From Photobacterium aquimaris (GTDB lineage Bacteria > Pseudomonadota > Gammaproteobacteria > Enterobacterales > Vibrionaceae), in the NCBI RefSeq assembly GCF_002954455.1, contig NZ_MSCC01000001.1, forward strand, positions 2,100,186 to 2,149,548: a stretch of 49,363 nt of DNA. The letters run 5' to 3'. Within the stretch, counting starts at the first letter, position 1; each line of letters opens with the position of its first letter. The translations under genes and the position numbers were made by a program. Shown one piece after another: positions 38,415 to 48,932 of the stretch. The notes under the pieces are model-generated. The model saw nothing but the letters and a program-made list of their open reading frames with translations. It was not told the DNA's origin and ran no database searches.

Positions 38415-40868
38415 ATGCCTACATTTATATACTTAATCAGCTTTATTAGTGTGGTTGCCATCCTCGCTTATCACCGTGTATCGCGTCCTATTTTTACAAC
38501 GACGATTGCAGCACTATTGGTCTTAGGTACTCTGTTAGACAGTATCGGAATAGTGGGCTGGTTCATTTTTACTATCATTGCATTAGTAATAAATATTGCC
38601 CCCTTACGTAAAAAATTACTCACAGGCCATGCGCTCAATAGTTTCAAAAAAGTCATGCCAAAAATGTCTCAAACAGAACAAGAAGCCATTGACGCTGGTA
38701 CGGTATGGTGGGAGGCAGATCTTTTTAGTGGTAAGCCTGATTGGAACAAATTACATGCTATTGAGCCACCAACACTCACCGATGCCGAGCAAGCTTTTTT
38801 AGACGGCCCCGTCAATGATGTTTGCCGTATGGTAAATGACTTTCATGTCACACACGATCTTGCAGATTTACCACCTGAAGTGTGGCAGTACCTCAAGCAG
38901 CATAAGTTTTTTGCGATGATCATAAAAAAACAATATGGCGGCTTAGAGTTTTCAGCTTATGCACAATCATTAGTGCTTCAAAAATTAACGGGGGTCTCTA
39001 GCGTATTATCAACTACAGTGAGTGTGCCTAATTCACTTGGTCCAGGAGAACTACTGCAACATTACGGTACTGAACAACAAAAAAATTATTACTTACCTCG
39101 TCTAGCTACAGGCACTGAGATCCCTTGTTTTGCGCTTACTAGCCCAGAAGCGGGATCTGATGCTGGATCGATTCCCGATTTTGGTATTGTTAAAAAAGGC
39201 TTATGGAAAGACAAAGAAGTACTTGGGATGGAGCTAACATGGAATAAACGCTACATCACCTTAGCCCCTGTAGCGACAGTATTAGGGCTCGCATTTAAAT
39301 TATTCGACCCAGACCACTTACTCGGTAAACAGCCTGACTTAGGCATTACTTGCGCTTTAATTCCAACCGATATTGATGAGATTGATATTGGTCGTCGCCA
39401 CTTTCCACTCAACATTCCATTTCAGAATGGTCCCACCCGTGGTGATAAAATATTTGTTCCTATTGATTTTATCATTGGTGGTCAAGCAATGGCTGGCCAA
39501 GGCTGGCGAATGCTAGTTGAGTGCCTCTCTGTTGGGCGTGGAATTACCCTGCCCTCAAACGCTACTGGGGGTTTGAAAACGGCAGCGATGGCAACAGGTG
39601 CTTATGCACGTATTCGTCGTCAATTTAAATTACCCATAGGTAAAATGGAAGGGATTGAAGAGCCTCTTGCTCGTATTGTGGGTAATGCTTATGTACTTGA
39701 CGCAGCAACAACATTTACAGTTACTGGTATCGATTTAGGCCAAAAACCAGCGGTTATCTCAGCCATTATAAAATACCACAGCACCCATCGCAGCCAACGC
39801 AGCATCATTGATGCAATGGATATCGCTGGCGGTAAAGGAATTTGTATGGGACCACGTAATTTTCTTGCTCGAGGCTATCAAGGTGCACCTATCGCTGTCA
39901 CTGTTGAAGGTGCAAATATTCTCACACGTTCAATGATTATCTTTGGGCAAGGGGCTATTCGTTGTCATCCTTATGTCCTTGAGGAAATCAATGCAGCTTA
40001 TAGCGATGATCCCCACCACGCTGTCGAACAATTTGATCGTGCATTGTTTAGTCATATCGGCTTTGTAATCAGTAATATGAGCCGTAGTTTATGGCTAGGA
40101 CTCACTGATGGACGTGGTTCATCAGCACCATATAAAGATGAGACTCAACGCTACTATCAACAAATGAACCGCTACAGTGCTAACCTCGCTCTATTAGCTG
40201 ATATTTCAATGGCTACTCTTGGCGGCTCACTTAAACGAAAAGAACGCTTATCTGCGCGACTCGGTGATGTACTCAGTCAATTATATTTAGCCTCAGCAAC
40301 CTTAAAACGTTATATCGATGACGGCCAGCCATCGCAAGATATCGCCCTCATTCATTGGGGACTACAAGATGCCCTTTATCAAACTGAAGTCGCCATTGAT
40401 GATTTTTTAGCGAACTTTCCCAATAAAACCATTGCTTACGGATTACGGTTACTGATCTTGCCAACAGGATTACGTCGTCGAAAACCCATCGATGAGCTTG
40501 ATCACCAACTTGCAGGTTTAATTCAGACTCCATCGGCAACACGAGATCGCATTGGTCGTGGTTTATTTTTAGAAGCTACAGCGAATAATACTGTCGGCAT
40601 GATGGAAGTTGCGCTACGTGATATTCTCATTGCCGAGCCAATTTATGATCGTGTCTGTCAAGCAGCGAATACACCGTTACCCTTCATGCAATTAGGTAAA
40701 GTTGCGGCAGTAGGATTAGAGCTGGGGGTTATTACCGCCGAAGAAGCTGAGTTACTCCATCGAGCAGAGGCTGGACGGCTATACACTATTAATGTTGATG
40801 ACTTTGCCCCACAACAATTAGCGGCTAATCCACGCCAAGCAACATCACAAATAAATAGCGCAGCTTAA
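38415..40868 (+). CDS. fadE: FadE, acyl-CoA dehydrogenase
   Basis: This 817-residue enzyme catalyses the first step of fatty acid beta-oxidation. It belongs to the large FadE branch (E. coli FadE 814). Two or three hydrophobic helices in residues 1-65 suggest membrane attachment. The acyl-CoA dehydrogenase core follows with [11 protein letters not shown] near residue 242, the FAD-binding middle domain, and [16 protein letters not shown] near 470. A long FadE-specific C-terminal region ends the protein. GGAGA precedes the ATG. It is divergent from gmhA, as in E. coli. Confidence 0.96.
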   Translation: MPTFIYLISFISVVAILAYHRVSRPIFTTTIAALLVLGTLLDSIGIVGWFIFTIIALVINIAPLRKKLLTGHALNSFKKVMPKMSQTEQEAIDAGTVWWEADLFSGKPDWNKLHAIEPPTLTDAEQAFLDGPVNDVCRMVNDFHVTHDLADLPPEVWQYLKQHKFFAMIIKKQYGGLEFSAYAQSLVLQKLTGVSSVLSTTVSVPNSLGPGELLQHYGTEQQKNYYLPRLATGTEIPCFALTSPEAGSDAGSIPDFGIVKKGLWKDKEVLGMELTWNKRYITLAPVATVLGLAFKLFDPDHLLGKQPDLGITCALIPTDIDEIDIGRRHFPLNIPFQNGPTRGDKIFVPIDFIIGGQAMAGQGWRMLVECLSVGRGITLPSNATGGLKTAAMATGAYARIRRQFKLPIGKMEGIEEPLARIVGNAYVLDAATTFTVTGIDLGQKPAVISAIIKYHSTHRSQRSIIDAMDIAGGKGICMGPRNFLARGYQGAPIAVTVEGANILTRSMIIFGQGAIRCHPYVLEEINAAYSDDPHHAVEQFDRALFSHIGFVISNMSRSLWLGLTDGRGSSAPYKDETQRYYQQMNRYSANLALLADISMATLGGSLKRKERLSARLGDVLSQLYLASATLKRYIDDGQPSQDIALIHWGLQDALYQTEVAIDDFLANFPNKTIAYGLRLLILPTGLRRRKPIDELDHQLAGLIQTPSATRDRIGRGLFLEATANNTVGMMEVALRDILIAEPIYDRVCQAANTPLPFMQLGKVAAVGLELGVITAEEAELLHRAEAGRLYTINVDDFAPQQLAANPRQATSQINSAA

Positions 40869-40890
40869 TACGTCCAACATTCTAATAACC

Positions 40891-40920
40891 AACAGGGAAG
40901 CATGATGCTTCCCTGTTTTA
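40891..40920 (+). terminator. Bidirectional terminator between fadE and the TIGR03503 gene
   Basis: A 13-bp stem AACAGGGAAGCAT/ATGCTTCCCTGTT is followed by TTAT. It lies between convergent genes. Confidence 0.85.
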
Positions 40921-40926
40921 TAACGC

Positions 40927-42129
40927 TTATTTAGGAATAACTAAATCCGATTTGGGCACACGTTTACGTCGCCATAGCAGCAACCATCCCATGACACTAA
41001 TCATGACGATAAGATTAGCCCCCCCTAACCATAATAACCGTTGTTGAAGCTGCTCAGTCTTTTCTGCGGCTAACTGCTGTTCACGCTGTCGTTTAGCCAA
41101 TACTGACGAAGTATCCACGGTAACAGGCGCAATGTAAGTATAATGTTGTTTGGCTAATCGAAACACCAATTCACGTTGAGTCAGCGTATCGGTAACATAA
41201 GCCCAACCACGCCACCACGCCTTACCAACCTGACTATTATTAGACCATTTTAGGGTTAATTGTGATTGTTGCGGTTGAGCACTGGTTTGAATAATTTGCG
41301 GTTGACGGTGAGGTTGTTTAACCCTTAGATAAGCCGCTAATGAACCAACGACAGCTTGGTCATCGTTAGTTGCAATCTTAACGACATGAGAGACTAACGG
41401 CTGATGACTTTGAATAAACGTGGTTGTTATTAGACTAGGATAAACTAATACTGTTTGTTCTACTGCTCGCTCAAAAACACCATTTGTTGATGCTATTTTG
41501 ACACGATATTTTCCAGGTACAACATCTACATCAAGCGCAACAGTAAAGACGCCATCGCCACCAATCTCATCATATCCTTGACCATTATCAGCAAATGTTC
41601 CAACTACTATCGGAGCTGGATCTTTCGCGCTAACATCACCTACATCAACATTAATCGGATAAAAGATAACTTCCAGCTGCACCCGTTCTAAAAAATCACG
41701 TAACAATAATGGCTGTTTATTTTGGGTTAAGCGGGCTCTAAACTTCAACACTTCGGTTTGATATAATTGTGTTGGCAGCTGATCAACATCGAGCTCAATA
41801 TTAGACACTATTTTAATGCCATTATTGGACGATACTTTCCCCAAAGCTTGCCAAGGCCCAGCCATTGGGTAATCAATAGAAATAATATCCATCCCCTTAT
41901 CGCTGTACCATGACATCGTTTTAGCATGACGATCGGCATAATATTTACGCCCATTTGGTGCGACTAATACCACAGACTGACTTGGCTGTTCTCGCGCCAC
42001 AATAAATGTAATTTGTTCGATCTCAGGATCAACGCGAAAACGATTATCAAGCCAAGTTAATCTGGTCTCTGTTTGTGCCCAAGCACAGAGCGGTACATAA
42101 AAAATAAGTACCCATAATCGCCGCAACAT
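40927..42129 (-). CDS. TIGR03503-family protein, secreted/membrane-anchored
   Basis: This 400-residue protein has a signal peptide (about residues 1-18, ending AWA) and a beta-rich periplasmic body with DNGQGYDEIGGDGVFTV and KYRVKI segments. A C-terminal membrane helix (about residues 368-388) is followed by a basic RRKRVPK tail. I recognise it as the TIGR03503 family of Vibrionales and relatives, of unknown function. The ATG at 42129 is preceded by AGGGGGAG. The frame extends upstream into the dnaQ end but that start is unlikely. It lies seven bases after dnaQ, so probably co-transcribed. Confidence 0.8.
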   Translation of the reverse strand: MLRRLWVLIFYVPLCAWAQTETRLTWLDNRFRVDPEIEQITFIVAREQPSQSVVLVAPNGRKYYADRHAKTMSWYSDKGMDIISIDYPMAGPWQALGKVSSNNGIKIVSNIELDVDQLPTQLYQTEVLKFRARLTQNKQPLLLRDFLERVQLEVIFYPINVDVGDVSAKDPAPIVVGTFADNGQGYDEIGGDGVFTVALDVDVVPGKYRVKIASTNGVFERAVEQTVLVYPSLITTTFIQSHQPLVSHVVKIATNDDQAVVGSLAAYLRVKQPHRQPQIIQTSAQPQQSQLTLKWSNNSQVGKAWWRGWAYVTDTLTQRELVFRLAKQHYTYIAPVTVDTSSVLAKRQREQQLAAEKTEQLQQRLLWLGGANLIVMISVMGWLLLWRRKRVPKSDLVIPK

Positions 42130-42136
42130 ACTCCCC

Positions 42137-42865
42137 CTAAAGACGCCAAATAACGTCAGTCTTTTTACCAATCAGATCAAGCCTATCTTGATGTGCTGTT
42201 AGTTCATCGGCAGTAGCATTGATAACCTTTAATACTTTTCGATCAGTGGCTAAACGACGAATACTGGTTGCTGTTGTCGAATCATCATTACCGCTACTTA
42301 AACGTAATGATGTTTGACCACCCGTCATCATCAAATAAACGTCAGCTAGAATCTCAGCATCGAGTAATGCGCCGTGTAGGGTACGATGAGAGTTATCAAT
42401 GCCATAACGTGAACATAAAATATCAAGGTTATTACGTTTACCTGGAAATAGCCTTTTCGCCATTTCTAGGGTATCGGTTACTTGACAGATATCCTCAATT
42501 TTCGCAATTGATGCGCCCATTTTATGAAATTCATAATCCATAAAACCGGTATCAAACGATGCGTTATGAGCAACAAGTTCAGCACCATCAATAAAATCAA
42601 TAAATTCTTGGTGAATATCAGCATACGCAGGCTTATCACGTAAAAATTCATCGGTTATACCGTGGACAGCAATCGCTTCAGGATCAATCGTGCGATCAGG
42701 TTTGATATAAACATGGAACGTATTACCGGTTAACTTACGATTGATGATCTCAACCGCACCAATTTCGACAATACCATGACCTTCATAATGAGGGCCGGTC
42801 ATGTTCATACCTGTTGTTTCTGTATCAAATACAATAATACGTTGATTCGTGTTAGTGGCTTTCAT
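42137..42865 (-). CDS. dnaQ: DnaQ, DNA polymerase III epsilon (proofreading exonuclease)
   Basis: This 242-residue 3'-5' exonuclease of the replicative polymerase is of the DEDDh type. Exo I is D14 and E16 in FDTETTG. Exo II is in HNASFDTGFMD, and Exo III is HRTLHGALLDAEILAD with catalytic His and Asp. The C-terminal segment contacts the alpha subunit, and E. coli DnaQ has 243 residues. It is divergent from rnhA over 51 bases, the arrangement seen in E. coli with overlapping promoters. Confidence 0.97.
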   Translation of the reverse strand: MKATNTNQRIIVFDTETTGMNMTGPHYEGHGIVEIGAVEIINRKLTGNTFHVYIKPDRTIDPEAIAVHGITDEFLRDKPAYADIHQEFIDFIDGAELVAHNASFDTGFMDYEFHKMGASIAKIEDICQVTDTLEMAKRLFPGKRNNLDILCSRYGIDNSHRTLHGALLDAEILADVYLMMTGGQTSLRLSSGNDDSTTATSIRRLATDRKVLKVINATADELTAHQDRLDLIGKKTDVIWRL

Positions 42866-42916
42866 AGTAGTTAATGTGTCAGACTTAAGTTTTTATCTAA
42901 GGCAAAACTCCCCACA

Positions 42917-43381
42917 ATGATAAAGCAGGTAGAGATTTTCACCGATGGATCGTGTTTAGGTAATCCCGGTCCCGGCGGCTATGGCACCGTACTAAGATAC
43001 AAACAACACGAAAAAGAACTTAGTGGTGGCTATTTTATGACCACCAATAATCGCATGGAACTGCTAGCCGCCATTATGGGACTCGCGAGTTTAAAACAAC
43101 CATGTCACGTCGATCTTACCACCGACAGCCAATATGTGCGTCAAGGAATTACGCAGTGGATTCATAATTGGAAAAAAAGAGGTTGGCAAACAGCAGATAA
43201 AAAACCGGTCAAAAATGCCGATTTATGGCAGCAACTGGATCAAGAAACACAACGTCATCAAGTCCAATGGCATTGGGTTAAAGGTCACGCTGGTCATCCA
43301 GAAAATGAACGCTGTGATGTTTTAGCGCGTACTGCAGCTGAAAATCCTACTCAACCAGATACTGGTTATCAGCCAAACTGA
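42917..43381 (+). CDS. rnhA: RnhA, ribonuclease HI
   Basis: This 154-residue enzyme cuts RNA in RNA-DNA hybrids. The catalytic residues D10 ([14 protein letters not shown]), E48 (NNRMELLA), D70 (TDSQYV) and D134 (ERCDVLA) align with E. coli RNase HI (155 residues). The handle region [16 protein letters not shown] is present. Its stop lies eight bases from the convergent yafS stop, with no terminator between. Confidence 0.97.
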   Translation: MIKQVEIFTDGSCLGNPGPGGYGTVLRYKQHEKELSGGYFMTTNNRMELLAAIMGLASLKQPCHVDLTTDSQYVRQGITQWIHNWKKRGWQTADKKPVKNADLWQQLDQETQRHQVQWHWVKGHAGHPENERCDVLARTAAENPTQPDTGYQPN

Positions 43382-43389
43382 ATCTAGGA

Positions 43390-44148
43390 TTACGACTGCG
43401 GTGGAATTTTAGGTACTGTTTTTTCAGCTTGAGTACAGCAGTTAATTCGCACAGGAGCTAATTGACGACGTAATTTCCAAGTAGGTTTAATCAGTTTTAA
43501 TGGACAGGTACGTTTACGTGCAACAATAAAATATAAACTACCCACCGCAGATAATGGCTCTGAGAGAACATGCTCAAGCCATGCTGCGCAAGCAAGGTGA
43601 CGCGTCGCAGGCACTATTGCAAACATTTCTTGGTACACCACTTCATAATTAAGTAATCGTAGCCAATCATTAATTCTAAATGGCAGGTACATCCTTCCTG
43701 TCCATGGTGCTTGACGACGATTCCACGGTAATAAGCCTCGTAAGCCTAATAGGCTTAACGGATTATTACCACTTAACACTAAATAACCATCATCAACCAT
43801 CACTCTATCGATTTCTCGTAATAAACGGTGAGGATCAGTTGCATAGTCTAATTGATGCATTAACAAACACGCATCAAAAGATTTTTCAATAAAAGGTAAC
43901 GCCATCGCATCAGCAACGACACTGCGTTTAGAGCTAAACTTATCGACATTAATTTGATGCTGAATATTACAATGGCTACTGGTCAGCTCTGCACTTAAGC
44001 CACCAAGCTTTAACATATGATAGCCAAACAATTTCGGACACCACTCATCAAGGCGTGCTTGTAATAATTCTGCTACCCATTCACCATTGATCACATTCGA
44101 CCATGTATAAGGGACTTCAATATGTGTTACTGTACGCGCTGGCTTCAT
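43390..44148 (-). CDS. yafS: YafS, class I SAM-dependent methyltransferase
   Basis: This 252-residue protein is similar along its length to E. coli YafS. MKPAR opens the protein, FGYHMLKLGGLSAE stands where the SAM-binding glycine motif would be, and VVADAMALPFIEKSFDACLL and DPHRLLREIDRVMVDDGYLVLSG follow. The substrate is unknown. The ATG at 44148 gives the E. coli-like N-terminus. The frame continues to a TTG at 44184 without a ribosome site. It is divergent from gloB by 41 bases, as in E. coli. Confidence 0.9.
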   Translation of the reverse strand: MKPARTVTHIEVPYTWSNVINGEWVAELLQARLDEWCPKLFGYHMLKLGGLSAELTSSHCNIQHQINVDKFSSKRSVVADAMALPFIEKSFDACLLMHQLDYATDPHRLLREIDRVMVDDGYLVLSGNNPLSLLGLRGLLPWNRRQAPWTGRMYLPFRINDWLRLLNYEVVYQEMFAIVPATRHLACAAWLEHVLSEPLSAVGSLYFIVARKRTCPLKLIKPTWKLRRQLAPVRINCCTQAEKTVPKIPPQS

Positions 44149-44189
44149 AAGATACTGCTCAACACCTGATAAGGCTGGAGACAAAATTC

Positions 44190-44948
44190 ATGTTAACTGT
44201 TAAAAGCATACCCGCATTTAAGGACAATTACATCTGGCTAATTCAAAACCCAGACAATCATTGTGTCGTTGTTGATCCAGGGGATGCCACGCCGGTTCTT
44301 GAGGCAATAGAAAAAGACAATTTAATTCTAGATGCGATCTTGATCACTCACCATCATCATGACCATGTCGGTGGCATCAGTGAGTTAAAACGTCGTTTCC
44401 CTGCAACCAAAGTTGTTGGACCTAATGATGAACCTATTCCTGGCATCACACGTCCGATAGAAGATGGCGATCAAGTCGATATCTTTGGTGAACGTTTTAT
44501 GGTGCTTAGTGTACCAGGACACACACTCGGTCATGTCGCTTATGTTGGCGACGAAAAACTTTTTTGTGGTGACACATTATTCTCTGCAGGTTGTGGTCGT
44601 ATATTTGAAGGCACACCAGCACAAATGTTTAATTCTTTACAAAAACTTGCTTCACTGCCTGACGAAACTAAAGTTTACTGTGCTCACGAATACACTGCGA
44701 GTAACCTTGCTTTCGCATTAGTCGCTGAACAAGATAATGCCCATTTGCAACGTTATCGCGATCAAGTCAACCGACTGCGTGCTAACGGCCAAAGTACCCT
44801 ACCGACAACTCTCAGTAACGAGAAACTTATTAATCCTTTTTTACGTTGTGATCAGCCAAGTATTAAACGCTCAGTTGCTGATAAAGCGTACGATAATTCA
44901 GATATTGAGACATTTGCAGCACTTCGACGTTGGAAAGACGAATTTTAA
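44190..44948 (+). CDS. gloB: GloB, hydroxyacylglutathione hydrolase (glyoxalase II)
   Basis: This 252-residue metallo-beta-lactamase-fold enzyme hydrolyses S-lactoylglutathione to lactate, the second step of methylglyoxal detoxification. The zinc motif is H54-x-H56-x-D58-H59 in [10 protein letters not shown]. The other metal ligands are in [21 protein letters not shown] and CAHEYT. The C-terminal substrate-binding region carries NPFLR. GGAG precedes the ATG. Length matches E. coli GloB (251). Confidence 0.97.
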   Translation: MLTVKSIPAFKDNYIWLIQNPDNHCVVVDPGDATPVLEAIEKDNLILDAILITHHHHDHVGGISELKRRFPATKVVGPNDEPIPGITRPIEDGDQVDIFGERFMVLSVPGHTLGHVAYVGDEKLFCGDTLFSAGCGRIFEGTPAQMFNSLQKLASLPDETKVYCAHEYTASNLAFALVAEQDNAHLQRYRDQVNRLRANGQSTLPTTLSNEKLINPFLRCDQPSIKRSVADKAYDNSDIETFAALRRWKDEF

Positions 44949-45019
44949 CGTTTCTCCTCTTGTAACCAAGGTGGTTGGGCAAGTATCATCACCAACCATT
45001 TTGGCTACAAACGACTGTC

Positions 45020-46558
45020 ATGAAATTCAAAATTCTTTTAGCAAGTGTGCTTGTTATCGCAGGTTGTCAAACGACAAAAGAGACAGCACAGGTCGATACT
45101 AATTCAAAAAACACTGTCGTTGAGCAACCAACTAATACGCCTGTTGTGCCTGTAGCATCGGTTATTAAACCGCCTCAAGCAGAAGTTGTAAAACTGACTC
45201 CGCAACAGCAGCAGGACGTATGGGATCGCATCGCAATGCAGATCACCACCAAAATTCCAAATAATAAGCGCGTCCAGTACTACCGTAACTGGTATCTAAA
45301 AAACCCGCGTAATCTTGAAATTATTGCTCAACGCGCACAGCCTTTTTTATATTACATCACAGAACAAGTCGAAAAGCGTGGCATGCCGCTAGAGCTGGCA
45401 TTATTACCGATCGTTGAAAGCTCATTTGACCCTCATGCTTATTCAAGTATGGCTGCTGCTGGTTTATGGCAAATTATTCCCGACACTGGCCGCCGTTTTG
45501 GCTTAAAACAAAATAGCTGGTATGACGGTCGTCGCGATGTAGTTAAATCCACTACCGCGGCACTTAATTTACTTGAGTATTTAAATAAGAAATTTGATGG
45601 TAACTGGCAACAAGCATTAGCAGCTTATAATACTGGCGAAGGCCGTGTGTTTAGTGCTATCCGTAAAAACAAAGCCGCAGGTAAGCCTACTGATTATTGG
45701 GCACTTGATTTACCCAACGAAACCAGTAGCTATGTTCCTAAGCTTTACGCCGTTGCTGATATCATCATGCACCCTAAAAAGTATGGTTTTCATATTCCAC
45801 CGATTAGCAATAAACCCGTTGTAGCTATCGTGAAACCTGGTGTGCAAATGGATCTGACTATTGCAGCCAAATTTGCAGGCATTAGCTTAACTGAACTCAA
45901 AGATCTAAACCCGGCTTACCGTCGTGGTGTAACTGCACCCAATGGACTTAACCAGTTATTACTACCCATCAATACCGTTAAGCGTTTTAAGCGTGAATTA
46001 GCACAGAACCGCAATGCAAGCATCGTAACTCATCATCACCGTGTAAAAGCAGGTGAAAGCTTAGGGTTAATTGCTAAGCGTTATCATAGCAGCGTTAAAA
46101 CGATTCAAAGGGTCAATAAGCTTAAAACAACCAATATTCGTATTGGACAATTACTGACCATTCCAACATCACCTATTTCGTTGGTTAACCGTCAGCATCG
46201 TGCCGCTTTAAATATCGAAGCACAACATTATGTAGTGCAGTCTGGCGATAGTTTATGGAGCATTGCTCGCAAACATAAAACCAGTATTACTAAACTGAAA
46301 CAACTTAACCGTCTTAGCAAAAGTATAGTGCTGAAAAAAGGGCAACGGTTAAAAGTATCAGCAAGCGTTAAAAAAACCACAGCGAGCCGTAAAACGATCA
46401 GTTACAAAGTTCGTCGCGGTGATAGCTTAAGCGTTATCGCACAGCGTTACGATGTATCGATTGCTGAGATTAAAAAATGGAATAATCTGGGTAATAGTCA
46501 GTATATTAAGCAAGGCCAACAGCTAAAATTAATTATAAGTCGTAAGGTTAAAGCATGA
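45020..46558 (+). CDS. mltD: MltD, membrane-bound lytic transglycosylase D
   Basis: This 512-residue lipoprotein cleaves glycan strands. The lipobox IAGC gives acylation at C16. The SLT domain spans about residues 110-230, with catalytic E133 in LPIVESSFDPHA and the GLWQI and AAYNTGEGRV motifs. Three LysM repeats follow, beginning near residues 338, 401 and 460. E. coli MltD (452) has two, so this protein is longer by about one repeat. I start at the ATG at 45020, since the frame upstream to 44975 would mask the signal peptide. It overlaps the next gene by ATGA. Confidence 0.95.
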   Translation: MKFKILLASVLVIAGCQTTKETAQVDTNSKNTVVEQPTNTPVVPVASVIKPPQAEVVKLTPQQQQDVWDRIAMQITTKIPNNKRVQYYRNWYLKNPRNLEIIAQRAQPFLYYITEQVEKRGMPLELALLPIVESSFDPHAYSSMAAAGLWQIIPDTGRRFGLKQNSWYDGRRDVVKSTTAALNLLEYLNKKFDGNWQQALAAYNTGEGRVFSAIRKNKAAGKPTDYWALDLPNETSSYVPKLYAVADIIMHPKKYGFHIPPISNKPVVAIVKPGVQMDLTIAAKFAGISLTELKDLNPAYRRGVTAPNGLNQLLLPINTVKRFKRELAQNRNASIVTHHHRVKAGESLGLIAKRYHSSVKTIQRVNKLKTTNIRIGQLLTIPTSPISLVNRQHRAALNIEAQHYVVQSGDSLWSIARKHKTSITKLKQLNRLSKSIVLKKGQRLKVSASVKKTTASRKTISYKVRRGDSLSVIAQRYDVSIAEIKKWNNLGNSQYIKQGQQLKLIISRKVKA

Positions 46559-47244
46559 CGCCATCAAAAAACCCAGTCATCGCCATAATTGACTTGTTTC
46601 GCTCACCAATAGAATGCTTTGCTGCAATTTATGAGCGTCCCAAGTGGGCAATTTTACCGTATTTAATGACTATTTTGGGTTCATTTATTTTATGGGGGAG
46701 CTACTTTAATCATGTCGATATGCCATGGTTGCAACAAGCAATTCAAGCTCAACTTGGTAATATTGGTGAAAATGTACAACAATCATGGCTAACACGAGAA
46801 GTGCTACTTGCTGGTGAGGTCTTTAGCGATATAACTGGCCGCACAGTGGTAATTTTTGTATTAGCTTTATGGTTAAAGTTAGCCACGAAAAGCAGCCAGC
46901 ATCAACACAGCTATGGTAAATGGCTTGCTGCGACTTGCTTTATTATGCTGCCATCTTTTATTGGTGACATTGCGAGTTACATTAATATTGTTTTTAACCA
47001 CAACAATATTCTGCCTAATGCGGCCGATTTAAACAGTTTTAATGGCTTATTAAAATTACCGATGAATAACCGTTGGGCAGCAATTGCGACCACAATGCCA
47101 CTATTAGCACCATGGTACATCGCTCTAACCTATGCAGCAGTGAGTGCATGGACAGATCTCGATCGTGCTAGAGCTATCATTGTCGCCATACTACCGTGGG
47201 TCTTAACCATAATTGTATGGCCACTATTGATTATTTCAGCCTAA
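46555..47244 (+). CDS. Yip1-family inner-membrane protein
   Basis: This 229-residue protein starts with an IDLFRSPIECFAAIYERPKW segment typical of bacterial Yip1-domain proteins and has five predicted membrane helices (about 32-48, 97-110, 123-145, 175-195 and 205-227). The function is unknown. It overlaps mltD by four bases (ATGA), so the two are translationally coupled. Its stop overlaps the convergent yafD stop by three to four bases, with no terminator hairpin between. Confidence 0.82.
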   Translation: MTPSKNPVIAIIDLFRSPIECFAAIYERPKWAILPYLMTILGSFILWGSYFNHVDMPWLQQAIQAQLGNIGENVQQSWLTREVLLAGEVFSDITGRTVVIFVLALWLKLATKSSQHQHSYGKWLAATCFIMLPSFIGDIASYINIVFNHNNILPNAADLNSFNGLLKLPMNNRWAAIATTMPLLAPWYIALTYAAVSAWTDLDRARAIIVAILPWVLTIIVWPLLIISA

Positions 47245-48107
47245 TGTACAGTCGGCGATATTAACTTAAACGTTGCTAATAATGGATTATGATCAGAAGC
47301 ATCTGTCTTAGGTGCTTCTGCCATTACTAAACGTAAATCACGATAATAAAGATGATCTAGCGGCTTACCAAGCACTCGCACTCGCTGATCATTATGATAG
47401 TGCACTTCTTTTAAACCTAACGAATGGGCAAAAGCTCGCACCACTTTAATACGAGCTTTACGCCATGTATTAAAGTCACCCGCTAATATAATCGGCCCCT
47501 GATGCTGCTCTAACACTGCTTTTAAACTATCTAATTGTTGTTTATATTCGTTTAAACCAATTGCAAAATTGACACCATGCAAATTAACCACTGCGAGAGT
47601 TTGTCCATTTGATAATGCAAATTGTGATAATAAAGCTGATTTAGGTAGCCTTAACCATGGCTCCATCGCAAGATAAGCGCACGTCTGACGTGACGATACT
47701 CGCGATAGATTCATAACCCCTGCGGGCGTATCAAGAAATCGAAATGCATTCGCCATTCTTACTTGCCATTGGCTATCATTCAAATAGGTTTGTAATTCAG
47801 TATTTAAACTCGCTTCTTGTAATAATACTAAATCACTTTTTTGAGTAAATGATGCTAACGCTGAACGCCAATTAGGTCGTTGCTGCTTATAAATATTCCA
47901 TACCGCGACAGTTAATTGGCCATGATTATCAAGCGGTGGTGCAATTTCACTTTCAATACAGTGATAACTAAAATGAGGAGCAAATACCTCATTAGTAATT
48001 TCAGGCTGCACTGAGACATCAAATGAAGAATTAAATGCTCCTAGCCCCAAGGCACCAGCGACAACACCTAAGCCAGCAACCACCTTTGTTTTTGTTCTAC
48101 GCGCCAT
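47241..48107 (-). CDS. yafD: YafD, endonuclease/exonuclease/phosphatase-family protein
   Basis: This 288-residue protein has a hydrophobic N-terminal anchor (about residues 9-24) and then an EEP domain. AVWNIYKQQRPNW carries the metal-binding Asn, and LVLLQEA the metal-binding Glu. GDFNTW and SDHNPLL are the catalytic Asp/Asn and Asp/His pairs. It corresponds to E. coli YafD, also close to mltD. The substrate is not established. The ATG at 48107 with AGG upstream is preferred. TTG 48128 and ATG 48122 are alternatives. Confidence 0.9.
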   Translation of the reverse strand: MARRTKTKVVAGLGVVAGALGLGAFNSSFDVSVQPEITNEVFAPHFSYHCIESEIAPPLDNHGQLTVAVWNIYKQQRPNWRSALASFTQKSDLVLLQEASLNTELQTYLNDSQWQVRMANAFRFLDTPAGVMNLSRVSSRQTCAYLAMEPWLRLPKSALLSQFALSNGQTLAVVNLHGVNFAIGLNEYKQQLDSLKAVLEQHQGPIILAGDFNTWRKARIKVVRAFAHSLGLKEVHYHNDQRVRVLGKPLDHLYYRDLRLVMAEAPKTDASDHNPLLATFKLISPTVH

Positions 48108-48205
48108 AATACAAGCCTGCATCGACAATTCAGCCCATCATAGTAATGGGCTGATATCATCGTAAAATTAGAAATAACAACATCAATGTAAGCATAAAAG
48201 AGAAT

Positions 48206-48541
48206 TTAGTAGTGGTTACCATTATCATAATAAGCTAACGGTTTCAGCGCAGTAAAAATAACAGCGACATCTTGCTGTGGATCATCAACAGCCTCTCTGA
48301 TGATATTAGTAATCGCTTTAGCAACAAGATCCTGAGTGTTCTGACCCCGATCAAACCAAAATACCTCAACAAAAGGATAAGCATCAGAGACTTCGCCATC
48401 AAAAATAAATGATGCTGGAATATGCTCAATAGTAAAATCCTCACGAGGACAATCCATCAATGGTTGTAAATCATCAACCAACTTAGTTGATAGCTGTTTT
48501 ACTGTATCAAAGGCAACAGCACGAAAGCGAAGATGTGGCAT
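48206..48541 (-). CDS. DUF1904 family protein (tautomerase-like size)
   Basis: This 111-residue cytosolic protein begins MPHLRFRAV, with VEVFWFDRGQNTQDLVA in the middle and AVIFTALKPLAYYDNGNHY at the end. I recognise the DUF1904 family, small proteins resembling 4-oxalocrotonate tautomerases with proline after Met. P2 is present. The function is unknown. It lies 98 bases upstream of yafD on the same strand and is the last protein gene before the tRNA-Trp array. Confidence 0.8.
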   Translation of the reverse strand: MPHLRFRAVAFDTVKQLSTKLVDDLQPLMDCPREDFTIEHIPASFIFDGEVSDAYPFVEVFWFDRGQNTQDLVAKAITNIIREAVDDPQQDVAVIFTALKPLAYYDNGNHY

Positions 48542-48839
48542 AAAAACTCCAAGAAATTGACTATTTACCCCACTACATTACCACCTTCGCTCTCCATTCA
48601 AGAGCTTTTTATTGCAAATAAAGTGTCAACACTGCGGTTAATTTCAAATACATCAAACTAACTTTTATTGCTTTGTCATTGTTTATTCTATTTTTTAACA
48701 CTTAATAGCATTATAAAATATTTATAGGCTAACAAGCTTAGTATGCATGAATGCAGCGATAGAAATTAAGGCATTTTACCTCTAACGACATCGACCTAAT
48801 GGCGTTGAAATAACCACTATCAATATTACGGTATGCTTT
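48542..48839. other. AT-rich spacer beyond the DUF1904 gene
   Basis: About 300 bases hold no coding potential and no recognisable RNA. The last 40 bases (48800-48839) may be the eroded 3' half of the first tRNA-Trp-like copy but cannot be aligned with confidence. Confidence 0.5.
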
Positions 48840-48897
48840 TCAACACGCGTTGATTTTCGGTAAGGCGAATCCGCCGCTCTGCCAGTTAACGCTACAC
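48840..48897 (-). pseudogene. Degenerate tRNA-Trp-like copy 1
   Basis: Read on the reverse strand, GTGTAGCGTTAACTGGCAGA and GCGGCGGATTCGCC match the acceptor-side, D-arm and anticodon 5' region of the intact tRNA-Trp at 49253-49329. TTACCGAAAATCAACGCG then replaces the anticodon loop. The T-arm and 3' acceptor side are unrecognisable. It is the most eroded of the three. Confidence 0.65.
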
Positions 48898-48906
48898 TCA
48901 ATCATT

Positions 48907-48932
48907 CATAAGAATACAGACGTAAAAAAGCC
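48907..48932 (-). repeat. Direct repeat, copy 1 of the array spacer
   Basis: A 26-base stretch (CATAAGAATACAGACG followed by a run of A and AGCC) is identical at 48907-48932 and 49197-49222, 290 bases apart. That is two array periods. It contains the T-run side of the reverse-strand terminators. Confidence 0.9.
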
